A stretch of DNA of 33,956 nt from Candidatus Nomurabacteria bacterium (GTDB taxonomy: Bacteria > Patescibacteriota > Minisyncoccia > Phycocordibacterales > UBA9973): contig CALQYS010000009.1 of assembly GCA_943348755.1 (NCBI GenBank), positions 1-33,956 on the forward strand, read 5' to 3'. Made by a program: the position numbers and the translations under genes. The notes beneath the pieces are model-generated. The model did no database searches and was not told the origin of the DNA. It saw nothing but the letters and a program-made list of their open reading frames with translations. Shown here one piece after another: positions 10,979 through 20,299 of the stretch (its first letter is position 1; each line of letters starts with the position of its first letter).

Positions 10979-12703
10979 TTACTCGTTTTCATTGCCAAAG
11001 TTATACACTTCCGTGAAAGGAATAATGCCTTCGACTGATTTAAGCATGGCGTCTTCTTTCATCATGAGCATCCCATGTTTACGGGCCACTTTATAAATTT
11101 CTCCATTGGTGGGACTTTTTAATATTACATTTTGGATTTCCTTATCTATTTTAAACATCTCAAAGATAGCAATGCGGCCACGCGTACCAGAAGGACATTC
11201 GCTAGATGGCACTGTCTCATACATCTGACCCTTTGCACCAAATTCTTTTTTAAATTCCGCGGGTAAATCTTTCATCTGCTCTTCAATTTGAATTTTAATA
11301 CTTTCATCCATTGGCACTAATTTTCGAGAAGTTGGACAGGTCATGCGAGCCAAGCGTTGCGCAATAGCCAAAATCAAAGTGGGCGCAATTAGGTATGGAT
11401 CAACACCCATATCCACGAGTCGAGGCACTGCACCAATAGCACTATTTGTGTGAAGTGTTGAAATAACAAGATGCCCGGTCAAAGCTGCCTGGATGGCTAA
11501 TTGGGCTGTTTCCTTATCGCGAATTTCTCCAACCATTATGATATCCGGATCTTGTCGAAGTATAGAACGGAGTCCTGAAGCAAACGTATACCCAATCTCA
11601 GGCATCATTTGCGACTGATTGATATCAGGCATATGGTATTCCACTGGATCTTCAAGAGAAACAATATTACTTTTCTCTCTATCTAACTCATTCATCATCG
11701 AATACAGAGTAGTGGATTTTCCAGAGCCCGTTGGACCGGTGATCAAAATAAGTCCATAAGGGCGCCTGATAGCTTCTCGAATCATATTGAGATTGGTTTC
11801 CGACAGACCTAGCTGATCTAAGGGTTTGACTCCTCGTTCAGAATCCAATATACGCATCGCGATCTTCTCGCCATAATAGGCCGGCATAGTAGATACACGA
11901 AAATCAACTTTACGTCTGTCGATATTGGCACTAAAACTTCCATCTTGAGGCTTTCGTTTTTCATCCAATCTCAGTTTGGATAAAATTTTTATACGTGCCA
12001 CTATCCCGCTATAAACGTTTGGTGGCAATACTATACTGGTATGTAAAACTCCGTCCACTCGAAAACGCACTTTTATTTTCTCTCCCGTGTTTTCAATGTG
12101 TATATCGGAAGCGCCACCCTCTATGGCATTACGGAGGATCACAGCAACTATTTTTATAACTGGTGCGTCTTCTACTATTTTTGCCTCTTCTCCTGGTTTT
12201 ACGTCTGTTATTTCTTTACTGAGGCCCTTAGTTCCATCTTTGTCTAGTTCAGAGAGGGCTTCTTCTACCTGGCTACCGAGTCCTTTATAAGCTTCCATTA
12301 TATTTTCATAATCACTTTTCGAAATGAGATATATTTTAAAAGGAATTCCGAGCTTGGCCGAAATAAACTGTAAGGCATCAAGCGCTTGCACATCTTCTCC
12401 ATTTATGACACCCACTTCTAAAACCCCATCTGTTAATTCAATGGGGGCAAAATGATAGTGTGCTGCCGAATCTTCTGAAATATATTTAAGAGTATTAAAA
12501 GAAATACGTTGCAAGTTTACTTTCTTTACTGGCATTTGCAAATACTTTCCTTTTACTTCAAGAATTTTTTCTTCCGTAACGCCAGATTCAAGTAGGGCTT
12601 GATCAACATCCCCATCGTATTTCTCCTCCGCCCGCGCTTTTATATCGGAAATTTGGCCTTTTTTAATCTCACCTTCTTTTACCAACTCTTCTAAAAAACT
12701 CAT
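10979..12703 (-). CDS. pilB: Pilus assembly (extension) ATPase
   Basis: A 574-residue GspE/PilB family ATPase. It has an N-terminal MshEN-like domain (to about 150), GGASDIHIE, Walker A GPTGSGKST (323-331), Asp box SLEDPVEYHM, Walker B DIIMVGEIRD and His box GHLVISTLHTN. The family usually has a four-cysteine zinc motif after the core; here only C456 (TCPTSRK) and C503 (SECPSG) remain, so the site looks degenerate. It powers pilus polymerisation together with PilC and the PilM-N-O complex. It ends about 90 bases before the receiver gene promoter. Confidence 0.95.
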   Translation of the reverse strand: MSFLEELVKEGEIKKGQISDIKARAEEKYDGDVDQALLESGVTEEKILEVKGKYLQMPVKKVNLQRISFNTLKYISEDSAAHYHFAPIELTDGVLEVGVINGEDVQALDALQFISAKLGIPFKIYLISKSDYENIMEAYKGLGSQVEEALSELDKDGTKGLSKEITDVKPGEEAKIVEDAPVIKIVAVILRNAIEGGASDIHIENTGEKIKVRFRVDGVLHTSIVLPPNVYSGIVARIKILSKLRLDEKRKPQDGSFSANIDRRKVDFRVSTMPAYYGEKIAMRILDSERGVKPLDQLGLSETNLNMIREAIRRPYGLILITGPTGSGKSTTLYSMMNELDREKSNIVSLEDPVEYHMPDINQSQMMPEIGYTFASGLRSILRQDPDIIMVGEIRDKETAQLAIQAALTGHLVISTLHTNSAIGAVPRLVDMGVDPYLIAPTLILAIAQRLARMTCPTSRKLVPMDESIKIQIEEQMKDLPAEFKKEFGAKGQMYETVPSSECPSGTRGRIAIFEMFKIDKEIQNVILKSPTNGEIYKVARKHGMLMMKEDAMLKSVEGIIPFTEVYNFGNENE

Positions 12704-12705
12704 AA

Positions 12706-13113
12706 TTAAGGTAGGGCTTTAAGACCTGTTTTAGCACCTGAACTTGGGCTCCCGGTATTTACTGGTGATACTACGACAGTATCAGCACCAAGTGGAGCAA
12801 ACGGATTTATTCGGCCTTCAGTTCCATCTGGTATAAGTGCTATTCCATGAGAACCGTCTAAGTGAGTAAATGCAACATCAGAAAAAATAGTATCGTCGAG
12901 TTTGATATTGTTAACGCTCAAAAGTAAAGTTAGAAACTCTTGAGTAACATTATCATTGGTGTTCCCTGCTACTGCATTTGGTACCACCGAGCTTGCTGAA
13001 GAAGATACTAAAGCAGAAGAATCAGATGGAGTTTTCTTTGTATAAAAAAGATAGACCGAAACAAGGATCACCCCGATTATTAGAAATATTATTATGTTTT
13101 TTATTTTTGGCAT
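12706..13113 (-). CDS. Membrane-anchored protein, possibly PilP-like
   Basis: A 135-residue protein with an N-terminal membrane anchor (IIIFLIIGVILVSVYLFY, residues 7-24), a Ser-rich linker and a small domain ending with EGRINPFAPLG. The RxNPFxP-type motif and the position between pilO and pilB suggest a counterpart of PilP, which links the PilN-PilO pair to the rest of the machine. There is no lipobox, unlike classical PilP, and I could not align the rest. It lies 2 bases upstream of pilB. Confidence 0.6.
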   Translation of the reverse strand: MPKIKNIIIFLIIGVILVSVYLFYTKKTPSDSSALVSSSASSVVPNAVAGNTNDNVTQEFLTLLLSVNNIKLDDTIFSDVAFTHLDGSHGIALIPDGTEGRINPFAPLGADTVVVSPVNTGSPSSGAKTGLKALP

Positions 13114-13124
13114 GTTTTTTGATT

Positions 13125-13739
13125 TTAATTTTTCAACCAGTAAGTTTTAATTTTAAAATCGTATTTATATGATTCCGCGGAAGGAGAACCAGAAGCTGCA
13201 CTGGCTGCGCCACCAGCGTTAGATGAAAATTGGATTGAAGATATATCGACTATACGAAGGTTGCTCTCTAGGTCTCGTGTAAAATTTAGAAAGTTATTAT
13301 AAGTCCCAGTCGTAGAGAATTCTAGATCCCATACTCCATAATCTTTGTTTTCTGTACGTTGAGATGCTACGCCTCCCTGTATACCACCGACTAGAGGAGT
13401 TCCAGTATTTTTGGTATCGGTTGCATTGTATTTAACATCCTTTAAAACCATACCATAAGGTAATGCTATCTGCCCTATTTCAAGAATTAAACGTATATTA
13501 TCTATATTGTCTGGTAAAAGCTTTTGGAGTTTGGTTAAATTATCTGGATTAATTGAACTTTCTTTTGCAGTTAATATATCACGCTGATTTTCAAGTGCTT
13601 TAGAATTATCTAGTGCCTGATTATAAGACTCCATTTGGGATCTTTTCGATAAAATGTCATCATACATCGGATTCGTAAACACTAAAAAAACAGTGATACT
13701 TATTCCTATTAAAATGATCGGCATTATAAATCTCATCAT
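13125..13739 (-). CDS. pilO: Pilus assembly protein PilO
   Basis: From the ATG at 13739 the protein has 204 residues: one N-terminal membrane helix (MPIILIGISITVFLVF), a coiled coil (about 35-65) and a small ferredoxin-like domain with LPDNIDNIRLILEIGQIA and the later WDLEFSTTGTYNNFLNF motif, as in PilO. A frame-open ATG at 13793 would overlap pilN by 50 bases; the 13739 start lies just after the pilN stop and is preferred. PilO dimerises with PilN in the inner-membrane alignment complex. Confidence 0.88.
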   Translation of the reverse strand: MMRFIMPIILIGISITVFLVFTNPMYDDILSKRSQMESYNQALDNSKALENQRDILTAKESSINPDNLTKLQKLLPDNIDNIRLILEIGQIALPYGMVLKDVKYNATDTKNTGTPLVGGIQGGVASQRTENKDYGVWDLEFSTTGTYNNFLNFTRDLESNLRIVDISSIQFSSNAGGAASAASGSPSAESYKYDFKIKTYWLKN

Positions 13740-13743
13740 AAAT

Positions 13744-14340
13744 TTAAATTGTGGTTTGAAGTGTTTGTTTGTAATTAACAAAACCCGGATCAACTGAAAA
13801 TTCTAAATCAAAAAGAACATTGCCTTTATCATCAAGTGTAAGATTAGAAAAAACAGGATTGATCAAATTTTTATTTTTCGCAAATAGATCAGACTGGAGA
13901 GCGATGGAACGGTAACCGACCGCAAGACCACTCATCTGGACAATTATCTTCGCGGTTTTGTCAGTTGCTAAACTATAACTGAATTTTGTAAAACGAACGG
14001 TTTTCATGGTAATAGCAGAAAGGGCTTGAAAAATGGGAGTCACAGCCATATGCTTAGATAGAATCTCGCTCGATGCGCGTAGACGTTTGTCCAAAACCTG
14101 TAGTTCTGTTATCTTTGAAGGTTCAAAGCGGTTTTTAGCTAGCAAAAGATCATTTTCTTTTTGATTTATATTTTTTGAGAGGCTTACCTGATATAGATAA
14201 AAACCACCTGTTGCGAGAGTAACGGTAAATAAAATAAAAATGCTGATAATGGTAAAAATGCTGATGGACCGTGGAGTGGTGGAGCGCTCTTCCACCATTG
14301 GTTTTTTAGGTATAAACGATGTTTGAAAATTCTGATCCAT
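13744..14340 (-). CDS. pilN: Pilus assembly protein PilN
   Basis: A 198-residue protein with a cytoplasmic N-terminal tail (about 27 residues, the PilM-binding part in homologues), one membrane helix (FTIISIFILFTVTLATGGFY), a coiled coil and a small periplasmic domain. The tail has FIPKKP rather than the classical INLLP. It has its own -10 box 8 bases upstream of the ATG and is followed within 4 bases by pilO, so pilN-pilO-PilP-like-pilB probably form one unit. Confidence 0.88.
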   Translation of the reverse strand: MDQNFQTSFIPKKPMVEERSTTPRSISIFTIISIFILFTVTLATGGFYLYQVSLSKNINQKENDLLLAKNRFEPSKITELQVLDKRLRASSEILSKHMAVTPIFQALSAITMKTVRFTKFSYSLATDKTAKIIVQMSGLAVGYRSIALQSDLFAKNKNLINPVFSNLTLDDKGNVLFDLEFSVDPGFVNYKQTLQTTI

Positions 14341-14348
14341 TGTACCTA

Positions 14349-14354
14349 ATTATA
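14349..14354 (-). promoter_or_regulatory. -10 box of pilN unit
   Basis: Minus-strand TATAAT 8 bases before the pilN ATG, with TTTTGT 17 bases further upstream. The mRNA would be leaderless or nearly so. Confidence 0.5.
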
Positions 14355-14460
14355 TTACAAAATAGCAAATAACAAAAGCATATTGTGCATAACTTTGGCT
14401 ATATATTCGCACTTGGTACCCAGATTTACCCGAAGAACTCAAAAATAGACTCAAAACAAC

Positions 14461-15597
14461 TCATTTTAACTTTCGCAAGGCTAAACCCAGAGCAACGGCA
14501 AATTCAGCACCCATGGTTTCTAAGACTTTTCCTAGAAATGCTGGAGCATTCACTTTAGAGAAAGGCAAACCGACCTCTATTTCAACTCGAAAATCATCTG
14601 CTGCTACCTCTTTCAGCCCTTTGAGAAGAGATCCGCCACCCGTAAATATCACTTTGCTTATAGTCCTGTTGTTTCTTTTTTCATATTCGGACAACGCATT
14701 TCTGGTTTCAGAAAGTATATAGTCGGTGTGAATTTTGATTATATCAGCTAAACTTTTTTCGGCCGGATTCCCAAAAAGACCAAAGTCTTTCTTCATTTTT
14801 TCGGCCTCCGAAAAAGGGATACTTAAGGACTGAGAGATGGATTGAGAAATGTCCGCTCCACCTCGTTCTATCGTGTGATAGCTTTTGACCATGCCAAACT
14901 CGACGATAGAAAGCTTCGTCCGCGATGCGCCGAAATCCATGAGTAGAACCGGGGAAAGTTCATGCTCAAAATTCGCCCTTATTGAAGAAAAAATTTCAAT
15001 CTCAAAAAAAGAAGTCGAGAGAGAACATTGTGAAACAACCGCGCGATATTTAGAAATCGCATCATTTTGTGTAGCGACAACAAGTACACTTATTTTTTCT
15101 GATTTTTTCTGCGGGACATCAGAATTTGAAACAGTGTTCATCTCCTCAAATGAAGATTCTTTTTGGGGCAGTATAAAATAATCAAGTGAAACTTCGGTGA
15201 TTGGTACTGGAATATATTTTCGAGCCTCCGTTGGGACTATCGTGGCCATTTCACTTTCTTTTATGGAAGATGGCAATTCGATAGTAAAGATTAAACTTGA
15301 CTGCACAGGAATAGAAAAAGCTGGAGAAGTGGTAACCACCCCAGATTGTTTAAGAACTTCTTTTAGGGCTTCTGCCACTTTTTCCACAGAAAGATTGGTG
15401 ACACGTCCAGCATCAAGACCGTCATAAGGACCAAGCGCTATCGCTCCGTAAGTTTCAAGTATGGCCTTACCTCCTTTTGTCTTAATCTCCACTACTTTGA
15501 TAGCAGAAGAGCCAATATCAACACCAACAGCGCTATTTTCAGCGCCACCTCCTAAATTACTCAGACTAGAAAAAAATTTTCTCAACGGATTGTCCAT
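14461..15597 (-). CDS. pilM: Pilus assembly protein PilM (actin-like ATPase)
   Basis: A 378-residue FtsA/actin-fold protein. VGVDIGSSAIKVVEIK (phosphate 1), VLLMDFGASRTKLSIVE (phosphate 2) and IFTGGGSLLKGLKE (adenosine motif) are in the expected order. It is cytoplasmic and binds the PilN tail. It is separated from pilN by 120 bases with a new promoter, and it is transcribed divergently from comF across a 40-base gap that holds both -10 boxes. Residues about 165-180 hold a Ser/Glu-rich insertion with no obvious role. Confidence 0.93.
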   Translation of the reverse strand: MDNPLRKFFSSLSNLGGGAENSAVGVDIGSSAIKVVEIKTKGGKAILETYGAIALGPYDGLDAGRVTNLSVEKVAEALKEVLKQSGVVTTSPAFSIPVQSSLIFTIELPSSIKESEMATIVPTEARKYIPVPITEVSLDYFILPQKESSFEEMNTVSNSDVPQKKSEKISVLVVATQNDAISKYRAVVSQCSLSTSFFEIEIFSSIRANFEHELSPVLLMDFGASRTKLSIVEFGMVKSYHTIERGGADISQSISQSLSIPFSEAEKMKKDFGLFGNPAEKSLADIIKIHTDYILSETRNALSEYEKRNNRTISKVIFTGGGSLLKGLKEVAADDFRVEIEVGLPFSKVNAPAFLGKVLETMGAEFAVALGLALRKLK

Positions 15598-15607
15598 TTA
15601 TGCTAAT

Positions 15608-15613
15608 ATTATA
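15608..15613 (-). promoter_or_regulatory. -10 box of pilM
   Basis: Minus-strand TATAAT 10 bases before the pilM ATG; short or absent leader. Confidence 0.5.
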
Positions 15614-15627
15614 TGACTCAAACGGAT

Positions 15628-15633
15628 TATAAC
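15628..15633 (+). promoter_or_regulatory. -10 box of comF
   Basis: TATAAC ends 4 bases before the comF ATG at 15638, so the mRNA would start at the initiation codon. Confidence 0.45.
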
Positions 15634-15637
15634 ATAT

Positions 15638-16309
15638 ATGAAATTTTTAAACACTATCATAAACAATATATTTAATACCATCTTCCCGGTGAAATGCATA
15701 TCCTGCGGAACATCGGGAGTTGATTTGTGTCTGACGTGCATATCAGGCTCTCCACCTGCTGAACGTGAAACTGCAAAATGGATTTTCCCACTGTATGATT
15801 ACCGTCACCCGCCCATTAAGAAAGCAATGTGGTTGCTCAAATATAAAGGCAATAAAAGACTGGCGAGTACTTTTGCTGAAATTTTATATGAAAAAATTCT
15901 GGAAGAATTATCTGAGTTGGCTATGATGGAAAACTTTAAGAAGGCTATTTTAGTCCCTATTCCCCTCTCACCCAAGAGATATCGCGAACGTGGGTATAAT
16001 CAAGCTGAATTGATATGTAAAGAACTTATAAAAATAAATAATCTACGCCATGGTGTAGATATAGAATTAATAAATAATGTTCTAATAAAGACACAAGAAA
16101 CAGAACATCAAGCGCGCATCAGAGATAGGCGTGTGAGATTAAAAAATCTCACCAATTCTTTTGGGATAAAAAATGTTGAGCTAATAAAAAACAGAAATGT
16201 AATTTTAATAGATGACATCACGACTACTGGCGCCACGCTAAATGAAGCAAGGAAAATTCTCAAGCAAGCTAGTGCTAAAAAAATCATCGCCTTCACCGTG
16301 GCGCATTAG
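15638..16309 (+). CDS. comF: ComF family phosphoribosyltransferase-like protein
   Basis: A 223-residue ComF protein: N-terminal zinc finger with CISC and CLTC pairs (C20/C23, C31/C34), LVPIPLSPKRYRERGYNQAE in the middle, and the PRPP loop VILIDDITTTGATLNEA near the C-terminus. In naturally competent bacteria ComF acts in the cytoplasm on incoming single-stranded DNA. Its position next to the pilus genes supports a DNA-uptake function. The 3' end faces the next gene with only 4 bases between them. Confidence 0.93.
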   Translation: MKFLNTIINNIFNTIFPVKCISCGTSGVDLCLTCISGSPPAERETAKWIFPLYDYRHPPIKKAMWLLKYKGNKRLASTFAEILYEKILEELSELAMMENFKKAILVPIPLSPKRYRERGYNQAELICKELIKINNLRHGVDIELINNVLIKTQETEHQARIRDRRVRLKNLTNSFGIKNVELIKNRNVILIDDITTTGATLNEARKILKQASAKKIIAFTVAH

Positions 16310-16313
16310 AATT

Positions 16314-17636
16314 TTATTTTTTCAGTTTTTCCAGACTTTCTGCAGCCTTTTCTATTCTCTTTAATTCATTTTCACGAAAAAAACGAAAAGTGTGAAAATC
16401 TCTGATGGCAGCCACTCTTTTGTTACTGTTTGGTTTTGATACTAAATTTTCCCCAAGAGAACCAGCATGCTCAGCTCTTTGATCTTTTACATTAGAATTA
16501 AATTCCCATGAATACTGAAGTGGATCATACATAGCCCTCACTTCAGTCAATTTAAGCTTTGGGTCAATAGGAACCCCTTCACGTAAATCATGAAATATCC
16601 CATAGTTGTAATCAACTGCACCACTTAATACGTTTGAACCACCATAAATAACTTCTTTTTTCATTCTAGTTTGTTCGGGATTCATGTTTGGCACTATGCC
16701 CCGTTTTGCAAAAATTTTTTCGTTTATTACATCTTTACCTCCTGCTTGCTTTGTAACTGCGGCTCTAGTATATGCATTTGTTGGTAAAGTAATTAAACTA
16801 TCAAAAGCAAAACCAAGTGGGATCTGCCACTTTTTAAAAGATGATTCACTTGCCCCAGGTAATGTATCGGCCCTTACTTGCATAAAAGGCGTTTCATCAT
16901 CTTCACGAGATTGGGTAACTTTTCCAGAAGCTAAAAGTTGCTCAGCAGTTTGAGTAGCTAAACTCCCACCCATAGAAATACCATAAAGAGAGACACTGGA
17001 TTTTGTCCTTTCTTCTTTGGGTAAACGTGATACAATAAATTCGGCATATAACGCACCAAATTGTTCGAAGGCATTACCTGCTTCAACACGAGTGGTAAAT
17101 TCTTTAGATACGGTACCGAGTTCATTTGTGGGCGAACCCAATACATACACATCTTCATTCTCAGGCTCTTTCCCTTGAGCGATATCCTCAAGTGCCTTTG
17201 GTAATTGTTTAATAAATTGATGCATCGCTTCCTCAAAAAATGTAAACTGATTGCCATTATCTGTATCCAGAAAAGAACCCATCACAAACTCCATTCTGTG
17301 TTTTGAATTTTCTTCTGTAGCGCTTGGTTTAGATAAAAGAGGAATTTTATAATGAGAATAAACCAGTTTGGCAAGTGTGCCAGTACTTATAACTGTATAT
17401 GGAAAGGAGGCGCCATTCGCATCTGACGAGTATATTTGAGTATTTTCAACTGCTTGTTCAAAAAATGTGTATAGGATATCTTTTATTGTTTCAATATTGA
17501 CAGAAGTTTCTTCTTTAAAACGCTTTTTGAAAATTTCCAGAACTGCCTCTACGTGAGGAGATATAACCTGATCGCGTATACGTTCTGGTTTAGCCCTTCC
17601 TGGAGCCGAAGCTGGAGTTTCAAACTTAAAATTCAT
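16314..17636 (-). CDS. Predicted alpha/beta hydrolase of unknown substrate
   Basis: From the ATG at 17636 the protein has 440 residues; a TTG start at 17654 is also open but less likely. The only clear motif is a nucleophile elbow, SVSLYGISMGGSLA (S221), preceded by a beta strand, as in alpha/beta hydrolases; it is followed by an Ala/Thr-rich helix. There is no signal peptide or membrane helix. The first 40 residues and last 40 are charged. The acid and histidine of a triad cannot be assigned by eye. It is convergent with comF. Confidence 0.6.
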   Translation of the reverse strand: MNFKFETPASAPGRAKPERIRDQVISPHVEAVLEIFKKRFKEETSVNIETIKDILYTFFEQAVENTQIYSSDANGASFPYTVISTGTLAKLVYSHYKIPLLSKPSATEENSKHRMEFVMGSFLDTDNGNQFTFFEEAMHQFIKQLPKALEDIAQGKEPENEDVYVLGSPTNELGTVSKEFTTRVEAGNAFEQFGALYAEFIVSRLPKEERTKSSVSLYGISMGGSLATQTAEQLLASGKVTQSREDDETPFMQVRADTLPGASESSFKKWQIPLGFAFDSLITLPTNAYTRAAVTKQAGGKDVINEKIFAKRGIVPNMNPEQTRMKKEVIYGGSNVLSGAVDYNYGIFHDLREGVPIDPKLKLTEVRAMYDPLQYSWEFNSNVKDQRAEHAGSLGENLVSKPNSNKRVAAIRDFHTFRFFRENELKRIEKAAESLEKLKK

Positions 17637-17701
17637 ACTAGTACAATACCACAAATAATATACAATTCCACATATATAAATGCTATTATATGTTGTATCA
17701 C

Positions 17702-18247
17702 ATGCTTCAATTACTGCTCACATATAAATATCTAATACTGGCACCGATGGCCATCATTGAGGGTCCGATCATAGCTATCGTCTGTGGGTTTTTGGTGACA
17801 CTGGATGTTTTGAATTTTTTTCTAGCTTACGTGATATTGGTCATGGGTGACATCATTGGAGACGGGGTAATTTACTACATTGGATATTCGGGCAAAAAGA
17901 TCATCCGTTTTTTTAGAGTCACAGATGAAAAATTGGAAAGAGCCAAAATATATTTCAAAGAAAATCATAATAAAGCGATCATCATGTCTAAGCTAGTGCA
18001 CGGGATAGGTTTTACGGGGCTTATTGCGGCTGGTGCTTCGCACGTACCTTATAAAAGATACTTTAAAACATGCACGACTATTTCTAGTATTCAGTCATTT
18101 GTCATGCTAATGATTGGGGTCTTTTTTGGGCATGCGTATGTGGTCATAGAACAATACCTAAACTACTATGCAGCTGGAGCAAGCGTGCTTGCACTTCTCG
18201 TGATTTTGATTGTAGGTATCCGAAAATACAAAATTCATGTAAGATAA
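17702..18247 (+). CDS. DedA-like integral membrane protein
   Basis: A 181-residue membrane protein of the DedA/VTT family (SNARE-associated Golgi protein fold): re-entrant hydrophobic stretch APMAIIEGPIIAIVCGFLV, GDIIGDGVIYYIGYSGKK, and FTGLIAAGASHVPYKRYF, which are family signatures. Such proteins move lipids such as undecaprenyl phosphate across the membrane. The start at 17702 is chosen because a TATTAT box (17684-17689) would lie upstream of it but touch the alternative ATG at 17690. It begins a four-gene envelope group. Confidence 0.85.
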   Translation: MLQLLLTYKYLILAPMAIIEGPIIAIVCGFLVTLDVLNFFLAYVILVMGDIIGDGVIYYIGYSGKKIIRFFRVTDEKLERAKIYFKENHNKAIIMSKLVHGIGFTGLIAAGASHVPYKRYFKTCTTISSIQSFVMLMIGVFFGHAYVVIEQYLNYYAAGASVLALLVILIVGIRKYKIHVR

Positions 18248-18257
18248 GCGCTACCCT

Positions 18258-19448
18258 ATGACCGAGAATAAGGACAGAAAACTAAATATTGCGATGGTCT
18301 GTGACCCCATCGGGAACAATAAATCTGGCGTAGTCGTCTCAACTTTAAGATTCGGTAAATTGCTAAAAGAGCGCGGACATCACGTCATCTTTATCGCCGC
18401 TAAATCAAAAGAGCATAGAGACCATAGCCATCATCACGACATTAAAGCCTATCGTTATCGCAGTTTGCCTATACCAAAGTCTGGTGGATGGTATACAGGA
18501 TTTCCAACAGTCAAAGAATTAAGAAAGGTTTTTAAAGAAGAAAAAATAGATGTGGTGCACGTACTTTTGCCAATGTATGGGGCTATTATCGCCATCAAGG
18601 CAGCACGTTCGCTAGGCATTAAAGTAGTCGCTCATTCACATTCTCAACCAGAAAATTTGTTCATGGATATGCCAAAGATAATTCGCCCCACACTCGATAA
18701 TCTTTGGAATAAATATCTCTCTTGGCTTTATGGACAGGCAGAATTGTTGATTTACCCTTCTCTTATGGCGCGAAGTCTACTTGAAAAATTAAATCACAGG
18801 AAACAACCCTCGGCGGTGATTAGTAACGGAATTAATTTAAAAGAATTCCGGCCAAAAGATGTCGGGGATTTTTATGATAGATATAAAATACCAAAAGAAA
18901 AAGTAAAATTATTGTTCGTGGGAAGACTGTTCCCAGAAAAGTCAGTCGATACGCTTATAAAAGCAGTGCCTTTTATCATTAAGAAACATGAAAATGTGCA
19001 TGTAATGATAGTGGGGGGTGGACATCTACGAGAAAAATTAGAAAAATTAGCGCACAAACTTGGAGTTAATAAATACATTACTTTTTTAGGATTGGTTAGT
19101 GAAGAAGATAAAATATTAGCCTATAATGTAAGTGATATCTTCATCCTGCCCTCACTCGCTGAACTCGAGGGTATGGTGGTCCTCGAAGCGATGGCTTGTG
19201 GCAAGCCGGTGGTGGTCTCTGATGCGGAGATGAGCGCATCGAGATATTTTGTAGATGGTAACGGATTTTTATTTAAGGCGGAAGACCATGCGGACCTCGC
19301 ACACCAAGTTTTAAAATTGGTTACCGAGGCAGAGTTGCGTAAACATATGGGAAAAGTAAGTTTGGAGAAGATACAATATTATGATATACACAAAAGCACG
19401 GATCTATTGGAAAAGGTTTATCATTTAGCTATAAAAAGCAGAAAATAA
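18258..19448 (+). CDS. GT4 family glycosyltransferase
   Basis: A 396-residue GT-B glycosyltransferase of family 4. The N-terminal domain starts LNIAMVCDPIGNNKSGVVVS and contains VVHVLLPMYG; the C-terminal donor-binding domain contains LLFVGRLFPEKSVDTLI and the retaining-enzyme signature LEGMVVLEAMACGKPVVVSD (ExxxxxxE). The arrangement resembles enzymes that glycosylate diacylglycerol or phosphatidylinositol. It sits 10 bases after the DedA-like gene and overlaps the next gene by one base. Lipid acceptor is likely from context but not proven. Confidence 0.9.
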   Translation: MTENKDRKLNIAMVCDPIGNNKSGVVVSTLRFGKLLKERGHHVIFIAAKSKEHRDHSHHHDIKAYRYRSLPIPKSGGWYTGFPTVKELRKVFKEEKIDVVHVLLPMYGAIIAIKAARSLGIKVVAHSHSQPENLFMDMPKIIRPTLDNLWNKYLSWLYGQAELLIYPSLMARSLLEKLNHRKQPSAVISNGINLKEFRPKDVGDFYDRYKIPKEKVKLLFVGRLFPEKSVDTLIKAVPFIIKKHENVHVMIVGGGHLREKLEKLAHKLGVNKYITFLGLVSEEDKILAYNVSDIFILPSLAELEGMVVLEAMACGKPVVVSDAEMSASRYFVDGNGFLFKAEDHADLAHQVLKLVTEAELRKHMGKVSLEKIQYYDIHKSTDLLEKVYHLAIKSRK

Positions 19449-20269
19449 TGCAGAAACATATTTTTGAAGATAGAATATATTACAGAACTAATGTCTTTCA
19501 GCCCGATAGATTAACGCTAGTATTTGTGCATGGTGTATCTGGTTCATCTTCGGCCTGGTTGCCCTATGAAAAAATATTCGAAAACAAATATAATGTTCTA
19601 ATTTACGATATCCGAGGACATGGAGAATCAAAAAAATATCCCAACTATTCTGACTATGAGATAAAGAATTTTGCTCTTGACCTACACGATCTAGTCGTAT
19701 ATCTCAATATAAAAAAATTTGTCCTAATAAGTAATTCTTTTGGTGGGTTAATCGCGCTTGAGTATATAAAACTATGGCGTGACACGGTGGTTGCAAACAT
19801 CTTCACCTCGCCTGAGGTGTATCTGGGCACTGGAGTCTTGGCAAAAATTATCCGGCCTGCTCTAAAAATATTTACAACTATCCTGGCCATTCTGCCATTT
19901 AACCCAAAGCCTCGAGGTCATGTAGACTATAGTAAGTATATCGGCTCCACTGATTGGGATGTGGGTAGGAACCTCGCTGACATGCGAAATACGACATTGC
20001 GTGCACATTTTTATGCTCTCAGGCAATCTTTGAATCTGAACCAAGAATATTCATTAGAAAAAATAAATGTGCCAACTCTGATCATCCATGGAAAAAAAGA
20101 CACAATGGTACCAATTAAGAATGCAATTAGTATGCATAAAGAAATTAAAAATTCCGAGTTCATGACTGTGGAAAATATTGATCACAATACTGCTCATAAT
20201 GCGGTAAAAGAAATGTCTAAAGCGATAGAATCTTTTATCGAAAAACATAAAGCTAATTTTAAATTTTAG
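19448..20269 (+). CDS. Alpha/beta hydrolase
   Basis: A 273-residue alpha/beta hydrolase with complete triad candidates: nucleophile S97 in SNSFGG, Asp218 in HGKKDTMVP and His246 in NIDHNTAH. The oxyanion strand LVFVHGVSGS and YDIRGHGES are also typical. The start overlaps the stop of the glycosyltransferase, implying translational coupling; an ester or lipid substrate is plausible but unproven. Confidence 0.9.
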   Translation: MQKHIFEDRIYYRTNVFQPDRLTLVFVHGVSGSSSAWLPYEKIFENKYNVLIYDIRGHGESKKYPNYSDYEIKNFALDLHDLVVYLNIKKFVLISNSFGGLIALEYIKLWRDTVVANIFTSPEVYLGTGVLAKIIRPALKIFTTILAILPFNPKPRGHVDYSKYIGSTDWDVGRNLADMRNTTLRAHFYALRQSLNLNQEYSLEKINVPTLIIHGKKDTMVPIKNAISMHKEIKNSEFMTVENIDHNTAHNAVKEMSKAIESFIEKHKANFKF

Positions 20270-20287
20270 TAAAAATTATTTATCTGC

Positions 20288-20293
20288 TACAAT
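20288..20293 (+). promoter_or_regulatory. -10 box of PAP2-like gene
   Basis: TACAAT, 17 bases after TTTAGT and 6 bases before the ATG at 20300; a leaderless mRNA is likely. Confidence 0.45.
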
Positions 20294-20299
20294 AAACAC

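Noticed and set aside
13740-13793. Upstream start for pilO
   Set aside because: It would overlap pilN by 50 bases, while an ATG lies just after the pilN stop and gives a normal PilO N-terminus.
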